From assembly GCA_029243545.1 (NCBI GenBank), contig JAQWRV010000006.1, positions 62,001-126,000 of the forward strand: a stretch of DNA of 64,000 bases. The letters are read 5' to 3'. Numbering within the stretch: the stretch's first letter is position 1; each line of letters opens with the position of its first letter. The DNA is from Rhodospirillaceae bacterium. GTDB taxonomy: Bacteria; Pseudomonadota; Alphaproteobacteria; Rhodospirillales; Rhodospirillaceae. The notes below the pieces were generated by a model that did not search any database, had not been told where the DNA came from, and was given only the letters and a program-made list of their open reading frames with translations. Shown here in pieces: positions 26,279-35,547 of the stretch. A program made the translations under genes and the position numbers.

Positions 26279-26980
26279 ATGACTGAATTCGCATACGACC
26301 TCTTTATCATTTTGCACCTCTTGGGCTTTGTGTATTGGCTCGGCGGGGACGTGGGCGTCTATTACTCCAGCGGATTTGTCATCAATCCCAAATATTCAAC
26401 GGAAACGAGGCTGATCGCCTCAAAGATCATGATGGACCTTGATCTGATTCCGAGAATTTGCATGACGCTCATGTTGACCATTGGCGCCACGCTGGCCAGC
26501 CTTCAAGGTGTTGACCACTATCCGGGACAGCTCATAGTCCTTTGGATACTCTCGCCTCTCTGGCTGTTCATGGTGGTGTACATGCACTTCCGTCACGGTA
26601 GCCCGCTCGCCAAAACTCTTGGGCCGGTCGACTTTTGGCTGCGTCGCATTTTGATAGCCGGAATTGCTGCTTCTGTGATCTACACGCTCTATACAGGCCG
26701 GCTGGATGACACGCCGTGGCTGACGGCGAAAGTAGGCCTGTTTGGCTATTTGATTTTTTGCGGCGTCATGATCCGCAGATACTTGCCCGACTATATTGCC
26801 GGCCTTCAAGCGCTGGCAAAGGGCTCAATTACCGACGACGAGAATACTAGAATGGCCGCCGGCCTGAAAAAAGCGCGGCCCTGGGTCCTATCGATTTGGG
26901 CCGTGGTCTTCATTGAAGCGGTGTTAGGGGTCGTCAAACCCGGCAACGAATTGGTGCTGAAAATGTCTGTCCTTTTTTAG
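26279..26980 (+). CDS. Uncharacterised six-helix inner-membrane protein
   Basis: 233 residues with about six hydrophobic helices (roughly 6-26, 53-73, 82-102, 120-138, 148-168, 201-222). The first contains ILHLLGFVYWLGGDVGVYYS; the His and the WLGG turn recall CopD/DUF2269-like or heme-containing small membrane proteins, but I cannot assign a family. No signal peptide is apparent beyond the first helix. It is followed by another membrane protein 91 bases later, in the same orientation. Confidence 0.87.
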   Translation: MTEFAYDLFIILHLLGFVYWLGGDVGVYYSSGFVINPKYSTETRLIASKIMMDLDLIPRICMTLMLTIGATLASLQGVDHYPGQLIVLWILSPLWLFMVVYMHFRHGSPLAKTLGPVDFWLRRILIAGIAASVIYTLYTGRLDDTPWLTAKVGLFGYLIFCGVMIRRYLPDYIAGLQALAKGSITDDENTRMAAGLKKARPWVLSIWAVVFIEAVLGVVKPGNELVLKMSVLF

Positions 26981-27071
26981 GCCAGATAAGTAACGTCACA
27001 TCACATTACGTCACAGACCTCAACGAGGCTGGTCGACGTGAAATCTCATAGCGCCTGGGGGAGAGACCGTC

Positions 27072-27947
27072 ATGCTAGGGAAGTTTTACCGTCCGCCGTT
27101 CATCGGCATCATAGCCTTCGTCACAGTCATCATGGCCCAGCCGCTCGGGCATTCGTTGTTTGTCATGCTGAAGACGTTGTTTGGTTCCGCTGATGGGATG
27201 TCCTTTTCCGCCAGTTTCCTCTGCGGCCTGGTTGGTTTTGCCATGGTGTGGGTAGGCTTGAAGAAAAAAGAGACGGCGGCGACGTGGCTTGGCTTTATTG
27301 GCGCCATCCTCATTTGGACCGGCTGGTTTGAATTCACCTGGGAATTCTTCGCCCACCTGCTCAATGTGCAGCCCATCGTCAACGAAGTGACCGGCGCATT
27401 GGTCATGGGCCCCGGTCTGCAAATCATCCAGGCGTCCGGCATCCTCATGTTTGCGACCACGCTTCTGCTTTACTTCAACCGCGATACCCGCTGCACGGCG
27501 TTCAAGTGGATTCACCGTCACGGCCATATGAATCCCGGCAAGGCGAGCCCAGGCAAGGACCGCGACTACGCCCGCATCACCGCACTGGAAACCATCTTCG
27601 TCATCTGGTTTATCTATGTGGTCAATCTGACGCTTTATGATGAGCGCATTCTCGGCATCGAGCATCCGGTGACCTACGCCACCTTCTTCGGCTTCCTCAT
27701 TTGGGCGGTGTATTTGAATACGCGCCTCATTAAGTACGCCCGCATGGCACCGGCCGTGCGCTATGCCATCCCCACCACCATCATCACTTGGCTGGATATC
27801 GAAGTGCTGAGCCGGTGGGGTATTCTTGATGAGTTCTGGCTCAAGCCCGCTGAGTACGCCTTGGAGATGGGTCTGGTTGTGGCGGCGTTTGTCATCGCCG
27901 GCATCGCCATCTACCTCACGCCGGAGCGCGGCGAGGAAACGGTGTAA
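27072..27947 (+). CDS. Uncharacterised polytopic inner-membrane protein
   Basis: 291 residues with seven or eight predicted membrane helices, GGGGGAG upstream of the ATG, and a His/Lys-rich loop after residue 150 (KWIHRHGHMNPGK). Other features are conserved-looking Trp-rich helices (GWFEFTWEFF). I do not recognise the family. Its position between another membrane protein and a secreted thioredoxin-like protein suggests a membrane module, perhaps electron transfer, but this is inference. Confidence 0.86.
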   Translation: MLGKFYRPPFIGIIAFVTVIMAQPLGHSLFVMLKTLFGSADGMSFSASFLCGLVGFAMVWVGLKKKETAATWLGFIGAILIWTGWFEFTWEFFAHLLNVQPIVNEVTGALVMGPGLQIIQASGILMFATTLLLYFNRDTRCTAFKWIHRHGHMNPGKASPGKDRDYARITALETIFVIWFIYVVNLTLYDERILGIEHPVTYATFFGFLIWAVYLNTRLIKYARMAPAVRYAIPTTIITWLDIEVLSRWGILDEFWLKPAEYALEMGLVVAAFVIAGIAIYLTPERGEETV

Positions 27948-27989
27948 CCTCTATGATCTGAAATACGGTCATCCAACGTATTGGTAGGT

Positions 27990-28526
27990 ATGTTTCGAAT
28001 TATTGTATCAAGTTGTTTTGTGCTTTTGTTGATCACGGGATCAGTGATCGCGCAAGACAACCTTTCTTCCGACACTTTCCCAATCGTCAAAGCACGCACG
28101 CTCAGTAAGGACAAAATTACGGTGCCGGAGGATTTTTCGGCCGCCTACAATATTCTCCTTATTTCTTTCGGTCGGGATATGCAGGAACCGGTCGATGCCT
28201 GGGACGCGGCGCTTACGTCTCTGCGCGAAAGCTCGGATCAGGTTCAGGTTTACAACACCCCGCTGATTCCCAATCCCGGCGCTATCGTGCGCGGGTTTAT
28301 CAACAGCGGCTTTCGCAGCATCTATAAGGATGAAGCATTGCGCGACCGGATCGTCATTCTCTTCGTCAAGGAGAAGGAGGTTTTTCCTGCGCTAGCCATT
28401 GACGATGACGTGAAGGCGGCGCCTTTAGTGTTGGTTGTCGCTCAGGACGGAACCATCACCGGGCGTGTGCAAGGTTTGGCGGACGCGGCCAATGTTGCTG
28501 CCGTCCTGGCCTTCGTTACTCCTTAG
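27990..28526 (+). CDS. Secreted thioredoxin-fold-like protein (YtfJ-type)
   Basis: About 178 residues from the ATG at 27990. A Sec signal (FRIIVSSCFVLLLITGSVIA) precedes a domain reading YNILLISFGRDMQEPVDAW, then YNTPLIPNPGAIVRGFINSG and PLVLVVAQDGTITGRVQG, which follows the beta-alpha pattern of thioredoxin-like proteins without a CxxC. Such proteins (YtfJ, AhpC/TSA-2-like) are of uncertain role. Its 3' end overlaps the convergent MFS gene by 11 bases. Confidence 0.85.
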   Translation: MFRIIVSSCFVLLLITGSVIAQDNLSSDTFPIVKARTLSKDKITVPEDFSAAYNILLISFGRDMQEPVDAWDAALTSLRESSDQVQVYNTPLIPNPGAIVRGFINSGFRSIYKDEALRDRIVILFVKEKEVFPALAIDDDVKAAPLVLVVAQDGTITGRVQGLADAANVAAVLAFVTP

Positions 28527-29886
28527 CAGATGTCACCAGTTCTGCTTCTTTCAACATTTTCTCATCCAGTTTGTAGAAGATGAGCAGAACCGCACTCAGC
28601 AACGCCGCAACGGCCGGGAACACACCAAGGCCGATGTAGATGCCTGTGACGGCCGCGTCGGGCTGGGCCACGGTTTCACCCCCGCGTGTGGACACATACC
28701 CCATGGCGCCGAGGTAAGCGCCGAACAGCAGGGGGCCGAAGCCTGAGGCGGCTTTTTCCATCGTGCTGTAGAGCCCAGCGTAAATGCCTTCGCGGTTGAG
28801 CCCGGTGCGGCGGCGGTCATATTCCATGGTGTCTGGCAAAATTGAAAAGCCGACGACCAGTATGCCGGTCACGGCAACGCCTATACCAAAGATTCGGGCG
28901 TTGACGATCCACATAGGTTCTGCGGCATTGGAGAGAAGCCATGATGCCATCACTGCGGCGTAAATGAGGGCAGCTGCCATATAGGCCGGCTTCTTGGTGA
29001 AGCGCTTGGCGGCCCAGGTCCAAATCGGAATGGTGATGAGAGTCGAAACCGTGAAATAGGTCCCGAATGCGAATAAGAGTTCTTCTCCACGCTGAAGCAC
29101 GTAAATACCGAAGAACAGCAGCGCGGCTTGGCTGCTGGCCTGGGCTATAAGTTGGCACAGCTTAACCATCAAATAGATGCAGAACGGCTTGTTGTCCCAG
29201 ACCATGGCGATCTGCTCGCGCACGGAATACGTCACGACTTCCGTCCGCTCAATCTGCGGTGCGTTGCGTGTGGCGAAGAAGGACGCCAGCATGCTGGCTA
29301 ACAGCACGGCACCAAGCAGCCACCCCATCAGGCTGTAGCCCTGCTCGGGCCCGTAGTTTTTAAGCAGCAGACTGCCACCGAGGAAGAGGCCAAGGTTGGC
29401 GGTTGTGAAAAAGATTACGCGGTAGCCCATCATCGATGTGCGTTCGTTATAGCTGTCGGTCATCTCCGCCGGCATGGTGAGGTAAGGCACATTGAAAATC
29501 GTGTAGGCCGTGGTGAAGAGTATCAGCACGAACCCGGTGTATAAGATCATGCCCGTTTTGCTCTCGATTTCGGGCACGTTGAACAAGGCGACGAAGGCGA
29601 TGAAACAGACAATAGCGCCGAGCAGCAGGTACGGCCGCCGCCGTCCCCAGCGGGAGCGTGTCCGGTCGCTGATGTAGCCCATCAAGGGATCCGTCACCAG
29701 GTCATACATGCGGGCCGCGAAGATGATGGCGCCTGCTGTGAAGGCAGCGATGCCCAGGGTATCGGTCATGTAGTTGAGGAGGTAAGTAACCAGCACACCG
29801 ATCATGGTTGACGTGCCATGAGCGCCGACGGCCCAGCCGAACTTTTGTCCTAAGGATAGACGGCTGCCCGACCCAACTTCACTCAT
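28516..29886 (-). CDS. MFS transporter, GPH (glycoside-pentoside-hexuronide) type
   Basis: 456 residues from the ATG at 29886 (GGGGAGAAG upstream; the frame extends further to 29982 but without a better site). LGQKFGWAVGAHGTSTMIG, the DPLMGYISDRTRSRWGRRRP loop after helix 2 and YLTMPAEMTDSYNERT are hallmark GPH motifs. About 12 helices are visible. GPH carriers import sugars, glycosides or sulfoquinovose by cation symport; no sugar-processing gene adjoins it. Confidence 0.92.
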   Translation of the reverse strand: MSEVGSGSRLSLGQKFGWAVGAHGTSTMIGVLVTYLLNYMTDTLGIAAFTAGAIIFAARMYDLVTDPLMGYISDRTRSRWGRRRPYLLLGAIVCFIAFVALFNVPEIESKTGMILYTGFVLILFTTAYTIFNVPYLTMPAEMTDSYNERTSMMGYRVIFFTTANLGLFLGGSLLLKNYGPEQGYSLMGWLLGAVLLASMLASFFATRNAPQIERTEVVTYSVREQIAMVWDNKPFCIYLMVKLCQLIAQASSQAALLFFGIYVLQRGEELLFAFGTYFTVSTLITIPIWTWAAKRFTKKPAYMAAALIYAAVMASWLLSNAAEPMWIVNARIFGIGVAVTGILVVGFSILPDTMEYDRRRTGLNREGIYAGLYSTMEKAASGFGPLLFGAYLGAMGYVSTRGGETVAQPDAAVTGIYIGLGVFPAVAALLSAVLLIFYKLDEKMLKEAELVTSAKE

Positions 29887-29998
29887 ACCAAACTTCTCCC
29901 CCACGCACGTCATCATGTGCTGGGCCACCATAAGCGATCTCTTGTGTCTGACCAGGGGAATCAGGTTAGGCTGGCCTACCAACGGATGAGGAATACCA

Positions 29999-30364
29999 AT
30001 GCCCGATTACATAAAGATGATGATGGAAAACACAGACGCCTTTTCACGCAAAGATATTAACTTGCTGGGCAGCCATTTAGCCGATGACTATGCGTCTTTT
30101 CGCATGGAAGGTGGCGAAGCTATCAAACGGACGAATAACCGGGACGAGACACTCGCTGTTTTGCAAAAGATGTTCGATGCGGTGCCGCTAAAAGGATCGC
30201 AATTGGAGCGGATCATGATCGTCGGTGATCATGTGGTGGCCGTCGAGAAGGATACCTTCGATACACCAGCCGGTGAAAAAACCACAACGACCCTCGGCGT
30301 ATATCATATGCAAGACGGCAAGATGTGGCGTGCCTATAGTTTTCCAATTCAAGAGGAGTCATAA
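29999..30364 (+). CDS. SnoaL-like (NTF2-fold) protein, cytosolic
   Basis: 121 residues in an NTF2/SnoaL cone fold: an N-terminal helix (NTDAFSRKDINLLGSHLADD), a central YASFRMEGGEAIKRTN strand and a C-terminal beta-sheet (VVAVEKDTFDT, GVYHMQDGKMWRAYSF). There is no signal peptide. The next gene is a secreted paralogue whose ATG is one base past this stop, so the pair is a tandem duplication in one transcript. SnoaL-like proteins act as isomerases, cyclases or binding proteins. Confidence 0.87.
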   Translation: MPDYIKMMMENTDAFSRKDINLLGSHLADDYASFRMEGGEAIKRTNNRDETLAVLQKMFDAVPLKGSQLERIMIVGDHVVAVEKDTFDTPAGEKTTTTLGVYHMQDGKMWRAYSFPIQEES

Positions 30365-30365
30365 A

Positions 30366-30806
30366 ATGCGCATTCAAACAATCACTGGTGTCTTAACACT
30401 GTTCCTCATACTCGGGTTCAACGGGTCACCAACTGCGGCAGACGATGCTGCTGTTCTGGCTGCGGTCGAGCGCCAATCTTCGGCCTTTAAGAATAGGGAC
30501 GTCGACGCGTTGGTTGCTAATATGGCGGAAGACTTTACCGCTTACCGTATGGCTGACGACGGACCAATGGCGGTTATTCAAGGCCGCGAACAAGCTGCGG
30601 AACAGTTGTCAAGAACGTTTGGCGGCACGTCGTCGTACTTAGAGTCCGAAATTCCAGAGACGCTGGTCGTCAAAGACATGGTCGTTCAAGTGGAGCTTGA
30701 TGCTTTCCAAACTGATGACGGACCGAAAACGTCAACGACACTCGCTATCTACCACGTCAAAGACGGTAAGATGTGGCGTTCATACAATTTCCGCCTGCCG
30801 GACTAG
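30366..30806 (+). CDS. SnoaL-like (NTF2-fold) protein, secreted
   Basis: 146 residues from the ATG at 30366, with AGGAG upstream inside the previous gene. A Sec signal (TITGVLTLFLILGFNGSPTA) leads into an NTF2 fold closely resembling its upstream neighbour: RQSSAFKNRDVDALVANMAE, DFTAYRMADDGPM, and the terminal IYHVKDGKMWRSYNF. The two proteins differ mainly in location, one cytosolic and one periplasmic, which could serve the same compound on both sides of the membrane. Confidence 0.9.
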   Translation: MRIQTITGVLTLFLILGFNGSPTAADDAAVLAAVERQSSAFKNRDVDALVANMAEDFTAYRMADDGPMAVIQGREQAAEQLSRTFGGTSSYLESEIPETLVVKDMVVQVELDAFQTDDGPKTSTTLAIYHVKDGKMWRSYNFRLPD

Positions 30807-30825
30807 CTGAAAACGTTATGCCCAC

Positions 30826-31680
30826 CTACGCCCACGGGTTCTCTAGGAAACCCGGGCGGCGGTCTTCCAAAAATGCCAATACGCGCTCTGGCACTTCTGA
30901 CGTGTTAGGAATTTTGCGGCCCATGAGTTCGAAGCTGCAGGTGCCGGCCCTTTGTCCCATACGCATCCACGGGTACCAGTTGCTCATGGACTGGTAATGC
31001 ATGGTGGTGGGCACAAACTCTTCACTCAGATCAGCAACATTAGCGGTATAGGTCACGAGTGACGTGCCGGTCGCGATGGGGCCGTTATAAGTCAGCGGAT
31101 CTATGTTCGCTTCCGGCGCAGGGCGAATGCCTTTGACGATCAAGCGTTCCTGAGACCAGACGATAGGACCGTCGACAACAGGGTCCATGATTGTTCCCTT
31201 GAGGTGGCGCATAGCGGCCCTGCGTTCCTCTGAAATTTCCTGATTACCATTGGCATTAAACGAAAGGGTTTGTGAGGATTTAAAGTGCTTCGGTTCACAC
31301 TTCAGGCCGTTCATGGGATTGACCCACTGATCGGCTAGTTTGCCAGTTTCTGGGTCTTGCCAGAAACCGCACTCGATCATCTTTTGATCAATACCACCAT
31401 CGTCGCGCATTGTCATTTTATTGAAGCTAAAGCCATCAACGCGAAACAGCTGGTGTGCTATTTCGCCTTGCGGCTTGCCCCAATAGGCACCCGCATAGGC
31501 CCAAAGCCCGTCGGTTCCATCCAAGTTGCCACGGAGTTGGGTGTAAACTTTGTTGCGGTCTAGATGAGAGTTAGCGCTGGCGCTGCGGCTCCTCAATCCA
31601 GTCAAACCGGCAACCGCTGTAGCCCCGGCGAGTGCTGCCCGGCGGGAGAGGGCCGTTATCGGTCCAATGTCATGCGTCAT
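30826..31680 (-). CDS. Tat-exported DUF1838 family protein (copy E)
   Basis: 284 residues with AAGGAA upstream of the ATG. The Tat leader is LSRRAALAGATAVAGLTGL ending SASAN. The body has YTQLRGNLDGTDGLWAYAGA, WVNPMNGLKCEP in place of the NPxTGE block, and the signature NWYPWMRMGQRAGT. It is diverged from copies B and C and closer in length to copies A and G. It lies tail-to-tail with the secreted SnoaL gene (19 bases apart) and 13 bases after a MAPEG gene on the same strand, so it is probably the second gene of a two-gene operon. Confidence 0.92.
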   Translation of the reverse strand: MTHDIGPITALSRRAALAGATAVAGLTGLRSRSASANSHLDRNKVYTQLRGNLDGTDGLWAYAGAYWGKPQGEIAHQLFRVDGFSFNKMTMRDDGGIDQKMIECGFWQDPETGKLADQWVNPMNGLKCEPKHFKSSQTLSFNANGNQEISEERRAAMRHLKGTIMDPVVDGPIVWSQERLIVKGIRPAPEANIDPLTYNGPIATGTSLVTYTANVADLSEEFVPTTMHYQSMSNWYPWMRMGQRAGTCSFELMGRKIPNTSEVPERVLAFLEDRRPGFLENPWA

Positions 31681-31693
31681 AGTTTTTTATTCC

Positions 31694-32101
31694 TTAAAAC
31701 AAAGCTGCTAAAGCTGCTAGCGCACCCATCAATGCGCCAAGTGTCAGTACGATTGTTGCCAACGACGCAATACCAAAACCCCGGCCGCGTTTTTCTGCGG
31801 CTTCGTAGTACCCCAGTGCATAGAGAATACGACCGATGACAAAAATGAAACCAAGAATTCCGGCCCAAAGGTCTCCCCAGGCAATGGCAAATATCCATAA
31901 AGCCGGAAGATGCATCACAAGCTGCTCGACCATATTTTGATGGACGCGATTGACCCGCTGAAAATCTTCAGGTCCATCGACGGAAGGAGGTTTTACGCCA
32001 TGCTTGGCGCGGGCTTGACCAACTTTGATCATACAGAAGAAGTAGACACACAGCGCTAACACTGTGCCCAAGGCCGTTAGGGGAAATTGTTCGAGAATCA
32101 T
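31694..32101 (-). CDS. MAPEG family membrane protein
   Basis: 135 residues from the ATG at 32101 (AAGAGG upstream; the frame extends to 32227 without support). Four membrane helices and the family block DFQRVNRVHQNMVEQLVMHL match MAPEG proteins (membrane-associated eicosanoid/glutathione metabolism), including the helix-2 Arg-Val-His-Asn-x-x-Glu residues that contact glutathione. A role in glutathione conjugation or peroxidase activity is the family expectation. It is the upstream partner of DUF1838 copy E. Confidence 0.89.
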   Translation of the reverse strand: MILEQFPLTALGTVLALCVYFFCMIKVGQARAKHGVKPPSVDGPEDFQRVNRVHQNMVEQLVMHLPALWIFAIAWGDLWAGILGFIFVIGRILYALGYYEAAEKRGRGFGIASLATIVLTLGALMGALAALAALF

Positions 32102-32189
32102 GTGAAACCTCTTGTGTAATTTGCCGTCTGCTCTGTCATTATGAGCCATTATGAAAGCATGCCGGGTGTCCGGCAATGGGGAGAATGCA

Positions 32190-32681
32190 ATGCAAGACCG
32201 TACGAGCCCGCTGAAACGGGCCACCATATTCTGTCGCGATATCGAGAAATCTCTGGCTCTTTACCGGGATATTCTGGGATTCACGGTCGCCGAAGACAAA
32301 ACCGTCGCTGGCCCGGCCATGGCGAAGATGATCGGGCTTGATGATTGCTCTATGCACATTTGCCACCTCCAGGCTCAAAAAAGCGAAGATGGTTTGATCG
32401 GGCTCTACGAAATTACGGCTGACGATGTACCTGAAACGACTTTGCCGCCCACCGGGAAAATTCATCGGGGGCAGGTTGCCGTGGTCGTCAGTACGGACCA
32501 GCCGGATGCGATTTATGCCGACCTCGAGAAAGCAGGTTATCCGTTCCTCACACTGCCCACCACGTATGTCAAAGAAGAAGACTCTGACTATATGAAGGCG
32601 GGCACCTATACCGAGATGATTTTTTACGATCCAGACGGTGTGCTGGTTAGTATCCTGGGCTACAAACCAAAAGCGGCCTAG
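32190..32681 (+). CDS. VOC (glyoxalase) superfamily protein
   Basis: 163 residues from the ATG at 32190 (GGGGAG upstream). RATIFCRDIEKSLALYRDIL and GFTVAEDKTV form the first beta-alpha unit; MIFYDPDGVLVSIL the last. The first metal-ligand position (usually His in HxxxxVxD) reads RATIFCRDIE, so the classic N-terminal His is missing, while the later Glu of YTEMIFYDPDG is kept. It might therefore not be a canonical metalloenzyme. Adjacent genes differ in strand or type. Confidence 0.88.
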   Translation: MQDRTSPLKRATIFCRDIEKSLALYRDILGFTVAEDKTVAGPAMAKMIGLDDCSMHICHLQAQKSEDGLIGLYEITADDVPETTLPPTGKIHRGQVAVVVSTDQPDAIYADLEKAGYPFLTLPTTYVKEEDSDYMKAGTYTEMIFYDPDGVLVSILGYKPKAA

Positions 32682-32708
32682 TTCAAATTCTAGATGAGGT
32701 GGCGAGAA

Positions 32709-33029
32709 ATGCGTAGTCTAGTGATCATGATTATTAGCTTGCTGACTGTTGCGGCGCCGGTGCATGCACAAACGTATTCCAAAGGTGAGTTTGAAGGCTA
32801 TCTTCGCCTCATCATGGAGTGGTGGCCGGGGGAGTATGACAATCACGAACAGATCGTGCGGAAATCCGGAGGTGGAATTTCTGAGCACGTATATGAGCCG
32901 ATCTTTCGCATTCACTCTCACTACATTAAGCTCGACCTGCCAGAGCTTGGCGAGAACGTTTTCTATGTTGAAGAGTCTCTAAGCAATGACCCTGCCAATT
33001 TCATGAGAAGGGAAATTACGTTCCGATAG
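32709..33029 (+). pseudogene. CpcT/CpeT-like (DUF1001) secreted protein, C-terminally truncated
   Basis: A Sec signal (LVIMIISLLTVAAPVHAQ) is followed by the start of a CpcT/CpeT fold: LRLIMEWWPGEYDNHEQI, then HSHYIKLDLPELGENVFYVE and NDPANFMRREITFR, where the frame stops. Relatives continue for about 80-100 residues. After the stop another frame reads YAVDDGDRFGLNLGW but has a stop just before it. The gene is probably broken. In phycobilisome organisms the family are chromophore lyases; in non-phototrophs the role is unknown. GGCGAG before ATG 32709 supports this start. Confidence 0.55.
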
Positions 33030-33163
33030 CTTAGGGCTACGCTGTCGATGATGGTGATCGGTTCGGCCTGAATTTGGGCTGGTTCTATACGTTGTGCCGA
33101 GTCAAAGATCAGGGCGCTCCGCGGCCTTAACGCGGTCACAGTTTCATATACAAGGCTTGGGAT

Positions 33164-34561
33164 ATGGATGGAGCGGCACGCATAGATGAGGTGGTGACAG
33201 CGCTGCTGGCTCAATTTGCCGAGCGCTGTTCTCTCAATCGAGATGTCCGTGACCGCCACGGGCGGGGTGAATCTTGGCATCCATCTCAAGCGCCAGACGC
33301 TGTTGTTTTTCCGTCTTCAACTGAAGATGTATCTGACATCGTCCGTCTCTGTGCGGCGAACGGTGTCGCTGTTATTCCGTTCGGTGCAGGGACTTCTTTG
33401 GAAGGTCAGGTTCAGGCCGTGGACGGAGGTGTTTGCATCGACCTGTCTCAGATGTCGGGCATTGTTGCAGTTCATTCTGAAGATTTGGACTGCACGATAC
33501 AGCCCGGTGTGACAAGGGAACAGCTCAATACCCACTTACGCGATACCGGCTTGTTCTTCCCCATAGACCCGGGCGCTGAATGCACTATCGGCGGTATGGT
33601 GGCGACCCGGGCGTCCGGTACCAACGCCGTGCGTTACGGCACTATGCGAGAGAACGTCCTTGGCTTAACAGTCGTTATGGCAGACGGGTCTGTGATTAAA
33701 GCTGGTGGCCGGGCCAGGAAGTCGGCTGCCGGCTATGACCTTACGCGGCTTTTCGTTGGATCCGAGGGTACGCTAGGCATCGTTACGGAGATCACGCTTC
33801 GCCTGCACGGCATTCCCGAGGCAACGGCTGCCGCCGTCGCGGCGTTTCCGACAATTGACGCTGCAGTCGATACGGTGATCCAAGTTATACAAACGGGCGT
33901 TCCCATCGCACGTATTGAACTCATGGATGACGTGAGTATTGGAGCCGTCAACACGTATGCGGGCCTTGCAATGGATGAAGTGCCTACGTTGTTTCTCGAA
34001 TTCCAGGGGTCCTCGGCTTCAGTTCAAGAGCAGGCAGAAACCGTTGAGCTTCTGGCCAAAGAAAACGGCTGCGCGGGATTTGTATGGTCTGATCGTGCCG
34101 AAGACCGCGCTCAGCTATGGCAAGCTCGCCACAATGCGTACTACGCCGGACTGGCGTTAAAGCCCAATGCGATCGGTTTGGTGACGGACGTCTGCGTTCC
34201 CATTTCCCGTTTGGCTGAATGTATTCGTGAAACCAAAACAGATCTTGCGTCATGCCCCATGCCGGCGCCCCTTTTGGGGCATGTCGGAGACGGTAACTTT
34301 CATGTTTGTTTCATTATGGATCCTGATTCGCCCGAGCAAATTGCTGAAGCGGAACGCTTGCACCACCGTATGGTGGGGCGGGCTCTTGCAATGGGAGGGA
34401 CGTGCACTGGTGAGCATGGTATTGGCCTCGGTAAACGTGATTTCCTTGTCGACGAAGCAGGAGATGGTGTTGCGGTTATGGCTCGGATCAAGCACGCTCT
34501 TGATCCAAACTATATTTTAAACCCTGGCAAAATGTTCAATGCCCGAGACCGTTCAGCATGA
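33164..34561 (+). CDS. FAD-linked oxidase, D-lactate/glycolate dehydrogenase-like (GlcD/LDHD)
   Basis: 465 residues. The PCMH-type FAD domain is clear: VIPFGAGTSLEGQVQAVDGG, then GAECTIGGMVATRASGTNAV, RYGTMRENVLGLTVVMADG, and AAGYDLTRLFVGSEGTLGIV. The C-terminal FAD-oxidase domain has LLGHVGDGNFHVCF and CTGEHGIGLGKRDF with the His residues that coordinate the metal. It oxidises a 2-hydroxy acid and passes electrons to quinone or cytochrome. It is the first gene of a four-gene operon with the next two starts overlapping by four bases. Confidence 0.94.
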   Translation: MDGAARIDEVVTALLAQFAERCSLNRDVRDRHGRGESWHPSQAPDAVVFPSSTEDVSDIVRLCAANGVAVIPFGAGTSLEGQVQAVDGGVCIDLSQMSGIVAVHSEDLDCTIQPGVTREQLNTHLRDTGLFFPIDPGAECTIGGMVATRASGTNAVRYGTMRENVLGLTVVMADGSVIKAGGRARKSAAGYDLTRLFVGSEGTLGIVTEITLRLHGIPEATAAAVAAFPTIDAAVDTVIQVIQTGVPIARIELMDDVSIGAVNTYAGLAMDEVPTLFLEFQGSSASVQEQAETVELLAKENGCAGFVWSDRAEDRAQLWQARHNAYYAGLALKPNAIGLVTDVCVPISRLAECIRETKTDLASCPMPAPLLGHVGDGNFHVCFIMDPDSPEQIAEAERLHHRMVGRALAMGGTCTGEHGIGLGKRDFLVDEAGDGVAVMARIKHALDPNYILNPGKMFNARDRSA

Positions 34562-35547
34562 CGATCAACCGTATTTGTATTATTGGGCCTGGCGCGATCG
34601 GCGGGATGATGGCTGTAAAATTGGCCAATGCAGGATTTGAAGTCTCCGCATTGGTGCGACCACATCGTGTTGACGGCATGAACAAGAATGGACTGACTTT
34701 ATTGGATGAAGGCCAAACGTTTCACGCCGTTCCAAACGCGTCGGCACAGTCAGAGACCTTAGGGCCACAGGATTTGGTCGTCATAACGGTGAAAGAAAAC
34801 AACCTTAAAGATGTAGCACCTAACATCGGTCTGCTCGTAGGGAACGGGACTCCAGTCGTGCAGGTGACGAACGGCATCCCTTGGTGGTTTTTTCTAAATT
34901 TTGGCGACAGCCTCGAAGGGACAAGGCTATCTAGTGTCGATAAAGACAACTGCGTCTCTGACTATTTCTTACTTTCCCGGCACATCGGCGGTGTCATCAA
35001 TTGCGGAGTGTCCGTGCGCGATGATGGTGTGCTTGTCCACGATCATTCCAATCAACTATACCTTGGCCGGCCCAGCAATGACTCAGCGGGTGTGGAAGAG
35101 GTTGCAGCCGTCTTTCAAGCGGCCGGATACAAAACGAGCGTTGCGGCGAGTATTCATCAACAAGTGATGACGAAACTGTTGGCCAATATCAGTTATAACC
35201 CGTTGAGTGCGCTCACCATGGGTACACTTGATCTCATGCTCAATGACGAACTGGTGGCTGAGGCGCTTATCGGCCTCATGAATGAAGGGCGTTCTGTAAC
35301 GAAAGCTTTGGGTCTAGACCCCGGTCCTGATCCGGCTGAGCGGGTTTCGGGCGGCTCTCGTATTTCATCCTCCAAGACGTCTATGCTGCAAGATATGGAG
35401 CACGGTAAACCGCTCGAGTTGGACGGTATTCTGGCCTCGACCATAGAGGTGGCCGGTTTGCTGGATGTACCGGTGCCCATGACGAAGACCGTTTATGGAT
35501 TGCTCCGGGTGCGCGAGCAAGTCGCCTTGGGGCAGGGCGCCCAATGA
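34558..35547 (+). CDS. 2-dehydropantoate 2-reductase-like (ketopantoate reductase family)
   Basis: 329 residues overlapping the upstream gene by ATGA. IGPGAIGGMMAVKLANAGFE is the NADP-binding motif; VKENNLKDV, QVTNGIPWW and KLLANISYNPLSALT are the KPR-family segments, with the catalytic Lys in VMTKLLAN and the conserved SNP-like NPLS. Because its partner is a hydroxy-acid dehydrogenase, it may reduce a 2-keto acid other than ketopantoate; panE itself would be expected near panB/panC. Confidence 0.92.
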   Translation: MTINRICIIGPGAIGGMMAVKLANAGFEVSALVRPHRVDGMNKNGLTLLDEGQTFHAVPNASAQSETLGPQDLVVITVKENNLKDVAPNIGLLVGNGTPVVQVTNGIPWWFFLNFGDSLEGTRLSSVDKDNCVSDYFLLSRHIGGVINCGVSVRDDGVLVHDHSNQLYLGRPSNDSAGVEEVAAVFQAAGYKTSVAASIHQQVMTKLLANISYNPLSALTMGTLDLMLNDELVAEALIGLMNEGRSVTKALGLDPGPDPAERVSGGSRISSSKTSMLQDMEHGKPLELDGILASTIEVAGLLDVPVPMTKTVYGLLRVREQVALGQGAQ

